A DNA stretch of 64,000 nt from Neobacillus massiliamazoniensis (GCF_001048695.1 NZ_CVRB01000001.1:372001-436000), one strand, 5' to 3'; shown: positions 28,525 through 37,965, counted from the stretch's first letter. Translations and numbers: made by a program. Notes: generated from the sequence alone by a model not told the origin.

Positions 28525-30573
28525 TTAATCCAATTTTTCACCCTCAAGAACTCCTGTTTCTTCAAGCTGTCGTTTTAAGTATTCATATTCTGGAGAAGTC
28601 CAAAAGGCTTTTGATTGAATAAGTCTAGCAGCATCGTTTCTTGCTACTTCTAAAGTACGATAGTCATGAACCATGTCCGCTACCCGAAATTCCGGAATAC
28701 CGCTTTGTTTTTTTCCAAAAAAGTCACCTGGTCCTCTAAGTTCTAAATCCTTTTCACTTAAAACAAAACCATCATTTGTTTCCGTCATAATTCTCATTCT
28801 TTCTTGTCCTACTTCAGACTTTGGCGCAGCGAGCAAAATACAATATGACTGATCACTTCCCCTGCCGACCCGTCCACGCAGCTGGTGAAGCTGTGACAAG
28901 CCAAACCTTTCGGCATCATAAATGACCATGATGGTTGCATTAGGGACATTCACACCGACCTCTACGACTGTGGTTGAAACCAGAACTTGAATATCATTCA
29001 CGCTAAATGCTTTCATCACCGCGTCCTTTTCATCTGAGCTTAAACGGCCATGCATCAATCCGACTTTAAAGCGATTTTGAAAATAATGCGATAGAGTAGT
29101 ATGCACATCAATTGCATTTTGAACATCAAGCTTATCCGATTCCTCTATTAACGGGCAAATGACATATGCCTGATGGCTTTTGGCCAATTCTTTTTCCACA
29201 AATGAAAGAACACGGTCAAGCATTTCCGGTTTCGCCCAATACGTTTCAATCGATTTTCTCCCTGCTGGCATTTCATCAATTATCGAAACATCCATTTCGC
29301 CAAAAACCGTAATAGCAAGCGTTCTTGGAATTGGTGTTGCCGTCATAAACAAAACGTCCGGATTCTCACCTTTTTCTCGTAATACTCTTCGCTGCTCAAC
29401 ACCAAAGCGATGCTGTTCATCGGTAATCACAAAGCCTAATTTTTGAAATGAAACCTCATCCTGGATCAGGGCGTGTGTTCCTATTAATATATCAATCTCT
29501 CCATTGCTCAGGTCTGCTAGGATTTCTCTCCTTCTTTTCCCTTTGACAGCGCTTGTTAACAGCTCACAGCGGACCTGAAAGGGAGCGAGTAGGTCGTTGA
29601 GTGATTGTGCATGCTGTTCAGCGAGAATTTCAGTTGGAACCATTAGCGCCCCTTGAAAACCGGCGGTTACGCTAGCGTATAAACCAATTGCGGCAACCAC
29701 TGTCTTACCGGAGCCTACATCACCTTGCAGTAGACGATTCATTCGTGTTGATGCTTTTAGATCAGTCATGATCTCGTTCACGACTCGTTTTTGCGCAGTT
29801 GTTAACGGGAAGGGGAGACACTTAATAAATTCCTTTACTTTTGATAAATTATAATCCTGGCTGATTCCCGGGTTGTGCTCGCGTTCAAATTTTCGTAACG
29901 CCTGCATTTTCAATTGAAACAATAGAAACTCTTCATAAACAAAGCGTCGTCTAGCATGCTTTACATCTTCAGCGTTTTTCGGAAAATGCATTACCTGTAA
30001 CGCATCTTTACGATTTAATAACTTATATGTTTGTAAAAGAGATATTGGCATGTTTTCTTCAATGGATTGGCCATATTGTTGAAACGCCAGGTATATAAAT
30101 TTTCGCATTCCTTTATTTGTGATTTTTCCTCTTAGTGAATAGACCGGTTCAAAGTCCTTTATTTTACCATTAGGGCCTGATTGCATTTCACTTGCAGTAA
30201 TCGTCTGTCGATGGGCATCCCATTTCCCGGTTACTGTTATCGTTTCATTGACAATTAATTTATTTTTTAAATATGGCTGATTAAAAAAGACGACTTTAAT
30301 TAAATAGCGACCGACGAAAAGACGAATCATGAGCTTTGATTTCTTGCGTCCATAAAAACTTAGAGAAGGCTCACTATGAACCTTCCCTTCCACCGTCACT
30401 TTCTCATCATGCTGTACCTCTGCAAGATCTCGCAAAGAATAATCATCATATCGATACGGAAAATATTCTAATAAATCATTAATTGAAAAGATTTTCATTT
30501 CCGCTAGGTTTTGAGCCGTTTCTTCTCCGATCCCTTTTAAAGCCATAACGGATTGGTTAAGATTTGGATTCAC
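28525..30573 (-). CDS. recG: ATP-dependent DNA helicase RecG
   Basis: Branch-migration helicase that remodels stalled forks and Holliday junctions. It has 682 residues (B. subtilis 682). The N-terminal wedge/OB part includes YFPYRYDDYSLRDL, then Walker A QGDVGSGKTVVAA at about 283, DEQHRFGVEQ, FMTATPIPRTLAI, and the C-terminal LHQLRGRVGRG and RGPGDFFGKKQSG. It starts at GTG 30573, overlapping the sdaAA TAG stop by one base (TAGTG). Confidence 0.97.
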   Translation of the reverse strand: MNPNLNQSVMALKGIGEETAQNLAEMKIFSINDLLEYFPYRYDDYSLRDLAEVQHDEKVTVEGKVHSEPSLSFYGRKKSKLMIRLFVGRYLIKVVFFNQPYLKNKLIVNETITVTGKWDAHRQTITASEMQSGPNGKIKDFEPVYSLRGKITNKGMRKFIYLAFQQYGQSIEENMPISLLQTYKLLNRKDALQVMHFPKNAEDVKHARRRFVYEEFLLFQLKMQALRKFEREHNPGISQDYNLSKVKEFIKCLPFPLTTAQKRVVNEIMTDLKASTRMNRLLQGDVGSGKTVVAAIGLYASVTAGFQGALMVPTEILAEQHAQSLNDLLAPFQVRCELLTSAVKGKRRREILADLSNGEIDILIGTHALIQDEVSFQKLGFVITDEQHRFGVEQRRVLREKGENPDVLFMTATPIPRTLAITVFGEMDVSIIDEMPAGRKSIETYWAKPEMLDRVLSFVEKELAKSHQAYVICPLIEESDKLDVQNAIDVHTTLSHYFQNRFKVGLMHGRLSSDEKDAVMKAFSVNDIQVLVSTTVVEVGVNVPNATIMVIYDAERFGLSQLHQLRGRVGRGSDQSYCILLAAPKSEVGQERMRIMTETNDGFVLSEKDLELRGPGDFFGKKQSGIPEFRVADMVHDYRTLEVARNDAARLIQSKAFWTSPEYEYLKRQLEETGVLEGEKLD

Positions 30574-31469
30574 TATTTCTTGAGCGGTATACCGAAGATT
30601 TTCGCCTCATACTCACGACCTGTCGGTGTAGCCGCCAACCCTCCCTGTGCTGTTTCTTTTAAAGCTGTAGGCATTGCTTGACCGATTTTAAACATTGCCT
30701 CAATTACTTCATCACATGGTATACGACTTGTTACCCCTGCTAAGGCCATATCTGCCGCAACCATTGCATTCGCGGCACCCATTGCATTTCTCTTTACACA
30801 AGGGACTTCTACAAGTCCGGCAACTGGATCACAGACTAGCCCAAGCATATTTTTTAACGTAATGGCCATTGCCTCGGCACATTGTTCAGGTGTTCCTCCA
30901 GCCATTTCCACGATTGCCGCTGCCGCCATTCCCGCAGCGGATCCAACCTCAGCTTGGCAGCCCCCGGCAGCCCCTGAAATGGAGGCATTATTTGCCACTA
31001 CAAATCCAAATGCTCCGGCAGTAAACAGGAAAGAAACCATTTTCTCCCTTGACGGATTAAGCTTATTTTTTAGAGCGAATAATGTTCCGGGAACTACGCC
31101 CGCAGAACCTGCTGTAGGGGTGGCACAAATAGTTCCCATAGCTGCGTTTACTTCATTTGTCGCAACTGCTTTGCTTACAGCATCAAGGATCGTTTCTCCG
31201 GTTAAAAACTCTCCTTTTTCAATATAGTTTTGCAGGAGGACAGCGTCTCCTCCTGTCAATCCAGAATGAGATTTAACCCCCTTAATCCCACGTTCGACTG
31301 CCTCTTCCATAACTGTAAGATTACGGTCCATGAAAGCAATAATTTCTTCGCGGGAACGACCGGTTACATTCATTTCTTGTTCTATCATAATTTCGGAAAT
31401 TTTTTTATTTTGACTGTTGGCGAGTTCAATTAACTCAGCTACGTTGCGAAACACGGTTTTCCTCCTCAT
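30573..31469 (-). CDS. sdaAA: L-serine dehydratase, alpha subunit
   Basis: Iron-sulfur enzyme subunit converting L-serine to pyruvate and ammonia. It has 298 residues. Cysteines that can ligate the 4Fe-4S cluster sit in SGAAGGCQAEVGSAAGMAAA, LVCDPVAGLVEVPCVKRN. N-terminal MRRKTVFRNVAELIELAN is typical. It follows sdaAB by 81 bp and leads directly into recG. Confidence 0.96.
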   Translation of the reverse strand: MRRKTVFRNVAELIELANSQNKKISEIMIEQEMNVTGRSREEIIAFMDRNLTVMEEAVERGIKGVKSHSGLTGGDAVLLQNYIEKGEFLTGETILDAVSKAVATNEVNAAMGTICATPTAGSAGVVPGTLFALKNKLNPSREKMVSFLFTAGAFGFVVANNASISGAAGGCQAEVGSAAGMAAAAIVEMAGGTPEQCAEAMAITLKNMLGLVCDPVAGLVEVPCVKRNAMGAANAMVAADMALAGVTSRIPCDEVIEAMFKIGQAMPTALKETAQGGLAATPTGREYEAKIFGIPLKK

Positions 31470-31550
31470 TGTTTACATAATTTATCAGAACTGTGAGAAC
31501 TGCCTAGCTCCATAAGTGTAAGTTTCAGAAGCGATCACTCGCTTTTCTTA

Positions 31551-32213
31551 TTAATCCACTATCTTCGTTACTTTTAGTATATTCGGAAGATGCTCAAGCG
31601 CCTTTATTATGCTGTCATCGATATTTTGGTCGACCTCTATCGTCATAAGAGCGAGCTTTCCTATTTCCTTTCGGGAAACCTCCATGTGACCAATATTAAT
31701 TTCGTGTTGAGCAAGAATATTAGCAACACTTGCGATTGCACCAAAACGATCATTATGCATGACTAAAATTGCAGGATGGTTCCCTGATAGTTTTAGTTCA
31801 AAACCGTTTAACTCAGTTATTTCAATTTTACCGCCGCCAATGGAGATGCCGACTAGTTCAAGCTCACCATTATGGTCCCCAATCATAATTCTAGCTGTAT
31901 TCGGGTGATCGGTGATGGCATCCTCTTCAATAAAACGAATCTTAATGCCACGTTCCTCAGCAAGATCAAGCGCATTTATAATTCTAGTGTCATCGGTTTC
32001 AAAATCTAATATACCACCAACGATGGCAACATCTGTCCCGTGTCCCTTATAGGTTTGGGCAAAAGAGCCGTATAAAGAGATGTTGGCCCATTTTGGTTCC
32101 CTACCAAACAAACTTCTTGCTACTTTTCCAATCCTTAGAGCGCCAGCGGTATGAGAGCTGGATGGTCCAATCATTACTGGACCGATTATATCAAACACGC
32201 TTCTATACTTCAC
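31551..32213 (-). CDS. sdaAB: L-serine dehydratase, beta subunit
   Basis: 220 residues. N-terminal SVFDIIGPVMIGPSSSHTAGALRIG is the serine-binding catalytic part; the C-terminal 70 residues (from about 148, AILVMHNDRFGAIASVANILA) form an ACT domain, often a regulatory ligand site. First gene after the yloV terminator, so it opens the sdaAB-sdaAA-recG unit. No clear promoter is seen in the 68-bp gap. Confidence 0.96.
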   Translation of the reverse strand: MKYRSVFDIIGPVMIGPSSSHTAGALRIGKVARSLFGREPKWANISLYGSFAQTYKGHGTDVAIVGGILDFETDDTRIINALDLAEERGIKIRFIEEDAITDHPNTARIMIGDHNGELELVGISIGGGKIEITELNGFELKLSGNHPAILVMHNDRFGAIASVANILAQHEINIGHMEVSRKEIGKLALMTIEVDQNIDDSIIKALEHLPNILKVTKIVD

Positions 32214-32248
32214 AAGTCTTCTCTCCCTTTCTAATGATAATAAAAAAA

Positions 32249-32267
32249 AGAAGGGTCTTACCCTTCT
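32249..32267 (-). terminator. yloV (fakA) terminator
   Basis: Perfect stem AGAAGGGT / ACCCTTCT with a 3-base loop, followed on the minus strand by eight Ts. Confidence 0.92.
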
Positions 32268-32281
32268 ATTTTATCTATTCC

Positions 32282-33967
32282 TTATTCAATTGCAAAGATA
32301 AAAGAATATAATGGCTGCTGTCCATTATGTATTTCAACTTCAACATCAGTAAAGTTTTCTTCAACAAATTGAGCAACTGTCTTTACTTCTTCATCTGAAA
32401 CGTCCTCGCCATAAAGGATTGTTAAAATTTCAGAATCCTCATCGAGCATTTTTAAAAGTAAATCTTTTGCAGCTTTTATCATATCTTTATCTTTAATAAC
32501 AATTTTCCCTTCGGCAATCCCCATGAAATCATCTTTCTCGATTTCCAAACCATCAATTTGGGTGTCACGAACCGCAAAGGTGATTTGCCCTGTTTTCACA
32601 TTGTTTAATGCTTCGATCATGGCAGTTTTATTCGCTTGAACATCTCCAGCCGGATTAAATGCCAATAGTGCAGATAAACCTTGCGGAACCGTTTTAGAGG
32701 GGATAACATAAATTTCCTCATCTTCCGTTACTTCCGCTGCTTGGTTTGCTGCCATAATAATGTTTTTGTTATTTGGCAAAATAAATACCTTTTTGGCATT
32801 TACTTCTTTGACTGCTTTAATGATATCCTCTGTGCTCGGATTCATTGTCTGCCCGCCTTCAATGACTGCTTGCGCCCCGATACTTTTAAATAAATTAGCA
32901 ATTCCTGGTCCCATTGACACAGTGACAATTCCATATTCCTGCTTTTCATTAGGACGTTCCTTCAAATCGGTAACTAATGGCGTCTTTGTTTCTCCGACAA
33001 TATTTGAATGCTGCTGGCGCATGTTTTCAATTTTCATATTGATTAAGCTGCCATACCGCTGGCCATATGTTAAGACATTGCCAGGCTGTTCTGAGTGAAT
33101 ATGAACCTTAACCACATCTTCATCCGCAATCACAAGTAGAGAATCTCCAAATCCACTTAGGTCATTCCGGAATACTTCCTCTTTAAAGGGATGCTTGGCA
33201 ATTTTATCTTGTTCAAACTTCACCATAAATTCCGTGCAATATCCAAATACAATATCTTCAGTATGGATATGGCCCTGGACATTTTTATGATGCTCTGCAC
33301 TTACTAATTCATCCATTGTAGGAAGGTAAGCAGGTGAATCAGGTAGCTTTTCACCTTTTAATTCAGCTAAGAAGCCCTCATAAACAAATACAAGACCTTG
33401 TCCACCGCTATCCACAACGCCTACCTCTTTTAAAACAGGCAGTAAGTCAGGTGTCCTCTTTAAGGAGGCTTTCGCTTCCTTTACTATTTCTTCCATAATT
33501 TCAATAAGATCATCTGATTGTTGGGCCGTTTGAACACCTTTTTTGGATGCATCCTTCGCAACAGTTAAAATGGTGCCTTCCACAGGTTTCATTACAGCTT
33601 TATAAGCGGTTTCAACTCCAAATTCAAATGCTGAAGCGAAATCCTTCGCATTAATGGAAGCCTTATTTTCTATCGATTTAGCAAAGCCGCGGAACAACTG
33701 GGAAAGAATGACACCTGAATTTCCGCGCGCCCCCATAAGTAAACCTTTTGATAAGGCCACTCCAACTTTACCGATATGTTCGTTAATATTATTTTTTACT
33801 TCCTTTGCCCCGGAAGTCATGGATAAATTCATATTTGTTCCGGTATCACCATCCGGTACAGGAAAAACGTTTAACGCATCCACCAATTTGGCATTTGCAG
33901 ATAAATGATTCGCCCCCTGAATCACCATATCTGCAAAACGTTTTCCATCTAATGCTCTAATTGACAC
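32282..33967 (-). CDS. fakA: YloV / FakA-type fatty acid kinase catalytic subunit
   Basis: 561 residues. The N-terminal DhaL (dihydroxyacetone-kinase-like) domain holds LNVFPVPDGDTGTNMNLS at about 28 and GARGNSGVILSQLFRGFA at about 78, the ATP site. Middle and C-terminal domains match YloV/FakA. In Staphylococcus FakA phosphorylates exogenous fatty acids carried by FakB; B. subtilis YloV is the counterpart. It starts 15 bp after yloU and ends in a terminator. FakB is not in the window. Confidence 0.92.
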   Translation of the reverse strand: MSIRALDGKRFADMVIQGANHLSANAKLVDALNVFPVPDGDTGTNMNLSMTSGAKEVKNNINEHIGKVGVALSKGLLMGARGNSGVILSQLFRGFAKSIENKASINAKDFASAFEFGVETAYKAVMKPVEGTILTVAKDASKKGVQTAQQSDDLIEIMEEIVKEAKASLKRTPDLLPVLKEVGVVDSGGQGLVFVYEGFLAELKGEKLPDSPAYLPTMDELVSAEHHKNVQGHIHTEDIVFGYCTEFMVKFEQDKIAKHPFKEEVFRNDLSGFGDSLLVIADEDVVKVHIHSEQPGNVLTYGQRYGSLINMKIENMRQQHSNIVGETKTPLVTDLKERPNEKQEYGIVTVSMGPGIANLFKSIGAQAVIEGGQTMNPSTEDIIKAVKEVNAKKVFILPNNKNIIMAANQAAEVTEDEEIYVIPSKTVPQGLSALLAFNPAGDVQANKTAMIEALNNVKTGQITFAVRDTQIDGLEIEKDDFMGIAEGKIVIKDKDMIKAAKDLLLKMLDEDSEILTILYGEDVSDEEVKTVAQFVEENFTDVEVEIHNGQQPLYSFIFAIE

Positions 33968-33982
33968 GAGCCTTCCTCCTTA

Positions 33983-34345
33983 CTACGGGTTCGTCACACG
34001 AACACCTTGAACGTAAATATTTACTGAGTCAACGGCAAGTCCAACAGTCTTATCGAGTGTGTATTTTACCTTTGATTGCACATTGTGAGCAACCTCGGAA
34101 ATTTTCGTTCCATAGCTGACGATTATATACATATCAATATGTATTGCTTCATTTTCTTGGCGGACAATGACTCCGCGGGTGAAATTTTCCCGACGTAAAA
34201 TTTCTGTTAGACCGTCTTTTATTTGATTTTTAGAAGCCATACCGACAATTCCATAACAATCGATTGCTGCTCCTCCAGCGATGGTAGCGATTACTTCGTT
34301 CGAAATATCAATTTGTCCGTACTTTGTTTTTAATTCAATGGACAT
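33983..34345 (-). CDS. yloU: YloU, Asp23/Gls24 family envelope-stress protein
   Basis: 120 residues from ATG 34345 (MSIELKTKYGQIDISNEV) preceded by AAGGGGGAACG; the frame runs 14 codons further but without family support. The Asp23 domain spans almost the whole protein: IATIAGGAAIDCYGIVGMASK and the C-terminal VNIYVQGVRVTNP. The molecular role is not established. It is paired with yloV in Firmicutes and divergent from rpmB, sharing the 291-bp gap. Confidence 0.93.
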   Translation of the reverse strand: MSIELKTKYGQIDISNEVIATIAGGAAIDCYGIVGMASKNQIKDGLTEILRRENFTRGVIVRQENEAIHIDMYIIVSYGTKISEVAHNVQSKVKYTLDKTVGLAVDSVNIYVQGVRVTNP

Positions 34346-34636
34346 GAATCGTTCCCCCTTTGGAATATGCTCCTTGACTACAGTCATTTTACTATAGTCT
34401 TGACAAATAAGAAAGTCATACTTGTTTGTATACTATTTGAACACCATTAACTGATGTCAAGGTATTTTTCTTGAAAGCTTTTATTCCACCTATTGCATTC
34501 CATTAACTTGTATGATAAATTATTAAGGTATCTTTAAGCAGAAATATGGCCATGCCATTTTTCTTTACAGATGTACCATCTGAATTTAATGAAAAATGCA
34601 GCATAAAGCTTTTGGTAGTTAAGGAGGGAAATCAAT
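34346..34636. other. Divergent gap between yloU and rpmB
   Basis: 291 bp, AT-rich, no gene. Promoters for both yloU and rpmB must be here. A TTGACA occurs at about 34401-34406 and a TATACT 23 bp further on, too far apart for a standard promoter, so I do not call one. GGAGGG precedes the rpmB ATG. Confidence 0.5.
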
Positions 34637-34825
34637 ATGCCACGTAAATGTGTTATAACTGGTAAAAAAACGACAACTGGTAATTCACGTTCTCGCTCTA
34701 TGATCGCAAGCAAGCGTACATGGGGTGCAAACCTTCAAAAAGTACGTATTCTTGTAGATGGTAAACCTAAACGTGTTTGGGTTTCTGCAAGAGCGTTAAG
34801 ATCTGGTAAAGTAGAACGCGTTTAA
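34637..34825 (+). CDS. rpmB: 50S ribosomal protein L28
   Basis: 62 residues, [20 protein letters not shown], with the family core [18 protein letters not shown] and [13 protein letters not shown]. Only one cysteine is present, as in B. subtilis RpmB, so it is the zinc-free type. TAAGGAGGGAAATCAAT precedes the start. It is one of only two plus-strand genes in the window, convergent with spoVM and divergent from yloU, as in B. subtilis. Confidence 0.98.
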   Translation: MPRKCVITGKKTTTGNSRSRSMIASKRTWGANLQKVRILVDGKPKRVWVSARALRSGKVERV

Positions 34826-34832
34826 ATGACTC

Positions 34833-34862
34833 GAGCACTCAAAATTGGGTGCTCTTTTCTTT
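34833..34862 (+). terminator. rpmB terminator
   Basis: GAGCAC...GTGCTC stem followed by TTTTCTTTTTTTT, 7 bp after the stop. The family A element begins at the end of this T tract (34868). Confidence 0.88.
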
Positions 34863-34867
34863 TTTTT

Positions 34868-35098
34868 GGCTGTGTTAAACTTGCCAGTTGATTTGCAGCA
34901 TCCGCGGGCGTTCCGGGGAGCCTCCTCGGCACTTAAGCGCCTGTGGGGTTTCCCCTGCCCCGTACTCCCGCAGGACGTTGAATCAGCATCTTTGAATCTA
35001 CACCGCACGAAGGAAATGCGATAGCATTTTCGAGAATCTCGCGCCTTCCGCTCCAATTAACATAGTTTCAAAAATCAACAATGACCTTTAACACAGGC
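34868..35098 (+). mobile_element. Family A MITE-like element, copy 4
   Basis: 231 bp between rpmB and spoVM. Left end GGCTGTGTTAAACTTGCCAG, right end TGACCTTTAACACAGGC. It is 11-12 bp shorter than its relatives because the CTCAAGAAGCGA block is missing. The flanks are T runs (TTTTTTTT and TTTTTTTG), which fit an 8-bp duplication but are too simple to prove it. Confidence 0.82.
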
Positions 35099-35161
35099 TT
35101 TTTTTGAGGATGTTTACTTTTCATTTATTCTTATTCTTTCCCAATTATACGAAAATAAAAA

Positions 35162-35180
35162 GCACCCTCATTTCGGGTGC
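35162..35180 (-). terminator. spoVM terminator
   Basis: Perfect stem GCACCC / GGGTGC with a 7-nt loop, followed by TTTTTATTTTC on the minus strand. Confidence 0.88.
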
Positions 35181-35217
35181 CATTAAATGAACATTTACAT
35201 TATGTTGGGGCTAATAT

Positions 35218-35301
35218 TTATTCGCCCTTCTTAAAAACCCCTATCATCGCTCGGACAAGACCACCTAAAAATCTCGGCAGTTTAATTGTATAGAATTTCA
35301 T
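35218..35301 (-). CDS. spoVM: SpoVM, amphipathic spore-coat anchoring peptide
   Basis: 27-residue peptide MKFYTIKLPRFLGGLVRAMI followed by GVFKKGE; B. subtilis SpoVM has 26. It inserts into the convex outer forespore membrane and recruits SpoIVA to start coat assembly. Pro9, which is important for curvature recognition, is conserved; residue 10 is Arg instead of Lys. GAGGAGGGGC lies directly upstream of the ATG. It has its own terminator. Its presence between rpmB and thiN matches B. subtilis and marks the organism as a spore former. Confidence 0.95.
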   Translation of the reverse strand: MKFYTIKLPRFLGGLVRAMIGVFKKGE

Positions 35302-35335
35302 AATGCCCCTCCTCACCGTCTTTCACACATATCCA

Positions 35336-35364
35336 CTTTTTTGTTTTCCCATACCATCATATTC
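35336..35364 (-). promoter_or_regulatory. Weak SigE-like promoter candidate for spoVM
   Basis: GAATATG (35358-35364), 14-bp spacer, CAAAAAAG (35336-35343). It matches the mother-cell SigE pattern only partly; the call leans on the known SigE control of spoVM in B. subtilis. Confidence 0.3.
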
Positions 35365-35396
35365 AAACGAACAAAATCAGTTAATGATAAAACTTA

Positions 35397-36044
35397 TTAA
35401 TCGCGACTTCTTATCACTAATAATATGCCTTCGGAAAATGAAAAAGTACCATAATCACTTATAAGTTCATTACTAATACATAATGTGGAACCAATGGAAA
35501 TATGACGATTTTTTAATGGATATTTAAATCCTTCGAGTGTGAGATCCGGGACTTCCTTAATAATCGGTATAAACGATATATATTTTTGGTTTTTCATTTT
35601 TGTTATTTTATGTTTTCCAGGAGCCTTTAAATAAAGCAGGTTAGAGCGGTCGATCAGACTGATATCGATAGGGAATTTTTTCAAAAGTTGAGGAATCAAT
35701 AATTGAACATTGGCAAGAAAATGATCCAGTCTTCCTCCTGACGCACCGAATAAGCGGATGGCTTCAGGTTTTTGTTCCGTTGCCCAATTTAAGGCTAATT
35801 CCATGTCAGTTTCATTCTTTTCAGGCTGATACCGTTTCAGCTCTTTAACTTGACTTTCAATAAATTTTAATTCTTCTATTGTTACGGAATCAAAGTCTCC
35901 AAAGGCAATCGTTGGTTTAATACCTCTTTTTAATAAATTGAAAACACCTCTATCTACGCCTACCCAGCTAGCTTGATCTTCATTGTAATCGTTTAAATTC
36001 GGCAGCAGATCCTCTGGTCCTCCTGCAACAATATTGATGATCAT
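35397..36044 (-). CDS. thiN: Thiamine pyrophosphokinase
   Basis: Converts thiamine to thiamine diphosphate with ATP. It has 215 residues. N-terminal VAGGPEDLLPNL, WVGVDRGVFNLLKRGIKPTIAFGDFDSV, the acidic YQPEKNETDMELAL and RLFGASGGRLDHFLANVQLL are the family motifs; the C-terminal beta-rich thiamine-binding domain follows. AAAGGAGTATTTT precedes the ATG. It is alone between spoVM and rpe. Confidence 0.95.
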   Translation of the reverse strand: MIINIVAGGPEDLLPNLNDYNEDQASWVGVDRGVFNLLKRGIKPTIAFGDFDSVTIEELKFIESQVKELKRYQPEKNETDMELALNWATEQKPEAIRLFGASGGRLDHFLANVQLLIPQLLKKFPIDISLIDRSNLLYLKAPGKHKITKMKNQKYISFIPIIKEVPDLTLEGFKYPLKNRHISIGSTLCISNELISDYGTFSFSEGILLVIRSRD

Positions 36045-36065
36045 AAAATACTCCTTTCTTTATAG

Positions 36066-36109
36066 GAAAGAGGGTGTCCTAAAAGTATAAACTTTAAGGG
36101 CACCCTCTT
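36066..36109. terminator. Hairpin upstream of thiN
   Basis: AAAGAGGGTG...CACCCTCTTT, 10-bp arms plus a mismatched extension. A T tract (TTTTTATT) follows on the plus strand only, so as a terminator it faces away from the local genes. The left arm also pairs with GGGACAACCTCTT at 36364-36376 on the far side of the family A element. Confidence 0.5.
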
Positions 36110-36118
36110 TTTATTAAT

Positions 36119-36345
36119 GGTCTGTTAAACTTGGCTGTTGATTTCCGCTCTAGTGGCGGTACGGGGAGCCTCCTCGGCGCTATTGCGCCTGCGGGGTCTC
36201 CCCTGCCCCGTACTCCCGCAGGACATTGAATTACATCCTTGAATCCGCCCACGCACGAAGGAAATGCGATAGCATTTTCGAGGAGTCGAACGCCTTCCGC
36301 TCCAATCAACATAGCGGAAAATTTATCATGACCTTTGCACATATA
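36119..36345 (+). mobile_element. Family A MITE-like element, copy 5 (eroded)
   Basis: About 227 bp between thiN and rpe. Left end GGTCTGTTAAACTTGGCTG, right end ATCATGACCTTTGCACATAT, both degraded. The core ATGCGATAGCATTTTCGAGG is intact, while the 5' domain is shortened to CTCTAGTGGCGGTACGGGG. The next bases, GGTGCCTGACACC (36348-36360), belong to a different palindromic repeat also found at 56123. Confidence 0.78.
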
Positions 36346-36381
36346 GTGGTGCCTGACACCTTTTGGGACAACCTCTTATCT

Positions 36382-37026
36382 CTATCCTCTGATTAACGAA
36401 ATGGCTTTTGCATAATCCTCTTGGTTATAAATGGCAGAACCTGCCACTAAAACGGTCGCACCTGCTTCTATGCAATGCTTAGCTGTTTCCGGATTGACGC
36501 CGCCATCGATTTCTATTTCAATGTCTAACCCTTTATTCTCAGCCATTTCCTTTACCGCTTTTATTTTTGGCAGTGCCTCTGGAATGAATTTTTGACCTCC
36601 AAAACCAGGATTTACTGACATTAATAAAACCATTTCTACATCAGCAATAATATGCTGGATTGTATCAACTGGAGTAGCAGGATTTAACACCACTCCTGCT
36701 TTCACTCCAAATGATTTAATAAGTTGAATGGTCCGGTGAAGATGACGGCATGCTTCAACGTGCACGGTTATAATATCAGCGCCTGCTTTTGCGAATGCTT
36801 CAATATAATGGTCTGGATTCTCAATCATCAGATGCACATCAAGAGGCAATTTGGTGATCGGACGAATTGCTTCAACAATAAGTGGACCTATCGTAATATT
36901 CGGTACAAAATGACCGTCCATTACATCGACATGTATATAATCCGCGCCTCCTTTTTCTACTTCTACAATCTCACTCCCCAATTTTGCGAAATCGGCTGAA
37001 AGTATGGAAGGTGCAATTTTTACCAT
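36382..37026 (-). CDS. rpe: Ribulose-phosphate 3-epimerase
   Basis: Pentose-phosphate pathway TIM-barrel enzyme. It has 214 residues. [17 protein letters not shown], the metal-binding [16 protein letters not shown] at about 33, [11 protein letters not shown] at about 65, [15 protein letters not shown] at about 133 and [11 protein letters not shown] at about 172 are intact. It starts 2 bp after rsgA, as a pair. Confidence 0.97.
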   Translation of the reverse strand: MVKIAPSILSADFAKLGSEIVEVEKGGADYIHVDVMDGHFVPNITIGPLIVEAIRPITKLPLDVHLMIENPDHYIEAFAKAGADIITVHVEACRHLHRTIQLIKSFGVKAGVVLNPATPVDTIQHIIADVEMVLLMSVNPGFGGQKFIPEALPKIKAVKEMAENKGLDIEIEIDGGVNPETAKHCIEAGATVLVAGSAIYNQEDYAKAISLIRG

Positions 37027-37028
37027 AT

Positions 37029-37910
37029 TTAATACCTCGGCTTTCTATCCTTAATTTCCTGTAAAAAATCTAAATAATGTTCATATCGGTACTTTGGAAT
37101 TTCCCCGGCCTCTAAAGCTGCTTTAACACCACATTTTGGCTCACTTAGGTGCAGGCAGCCGCGAAATTTACAGTTTTCACTAGCTTTCGTCATTTCCGGA
37201 AAACAAAATGTTAAATCTTCCGCTTCTAAATTAGTAAATTCCAATGAACTAAAGCCAGGAGTATCGGCAACAAGACCGTTTCCGATACTAATTAATTCAA
37301 CATGACGAGTCGTATGCTTCCCTCTCCCTAAATGCGTGGAAATGCCACTTGTTTTCAATTCTAAATCAGGGCGAATTGCATTCAATAGAGAGGACTTTCC
37401 TACACCCGATTGCCCTGCGAAGACAGATATTCTATTTTCTATATGCGGGTACAGTTGTTCGATTCCTGTAGCCGTTTCTGATGAGGTTAACACGACCTCA
37501 TAACCTGCTTTTCGATACTGCTCACTGTACTCTGAAATCGCAACCAATTGGTCATGATTGGTTAAATCGATTTTCGTAATACAAATAAGGGGCTTAATAT
37601 GATTGAATTCTATCAATACAAGAAAACGATCTAATAGCAATGTACTGAAATCAGGTTCAACTGCTGAAAAAACTAGGATGGCTTGGTCAACATTAGCTAT
37701 AGGCGGACGGACCAGTTCATTTTTGCGTTCCTTTATTTCTAATATATACCCTTCTAAGTCATTTTCAGCCTGGAAAACCACCTCATCGCCAACAAGCGGA
37801 GTTATTTTATTTTTTCGAAAAATCCCTCTACCACGACACTGAATTGTCTCTCCGTTATGAAGCACATAATAAAATCCACTTAATGCTTTTATTATTTTTC
37901 CTTCAGGCAT
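37029..37910 (-). CDS. rsgA: RsgA (CpgA/YloQ), 30S-assembly GTPase
   Basis: Circularly permuted GTPase that checks late 30S assembly. It has 293 residues. An N-terminal OB fold is followed by G4-type ICITKIDL at about 119, G1 [16 protein letters not shown] at about 166 and [10 protein letters not shown] at about 214, and a C-terminal zinc site CFPEM...[17 protein letters not shown]. In B. subtilis it is a PrkC substrate and directly follows prkC. Here a family A element lies between them. Confidence 0.97.
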   Translation of the reverse strand: MPEGKIIKALSGFYYVLHNGETIQCRGRGIFRKNKITPLVGDEVVFQAENDLEGYILEIKERKNELVRPPIANVDQAILVFSAVEPDFSTLLLDRFLVLIEFNHIKPLICITKIDLTNHDQLVAISEYSEQYRKAGYEVVLTSSETATGIEQLYPHIENRISVFAGQSGVGKSSLLNAIRPDLELKTSGISTHLGRGKHTTRHVELISIGNGLVADTPGFSSLEFTNLEAEDLTFCFPEMTKASENCKFRGCLHLSEPKCGVKAALEAGEIPKYRYEHYLDFLQEIKDRKPRY

Positions 37911-37965
37911 AGCTTCACTCCTTACATTAAAGCATAAAAAATCGATTGAACTGATCTTTTTCTTT

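Noticed and set aside
34796..35056. Minus-strand frame of 86 codons through family A copy 4, with a similar frame at 49038-49271
   Set aside because: The two frames look alike only because the repeat DNA is alike. Copies at 12011, 18683 and 37966 do not keep the frame, and there is no ribosome-binding site.
36094..36342. 82-codon minus-strand frame in family A copy 5
   Set aside because: It is in a different frame from the other copies and crosses the element edge, so it is a repeat artefact.
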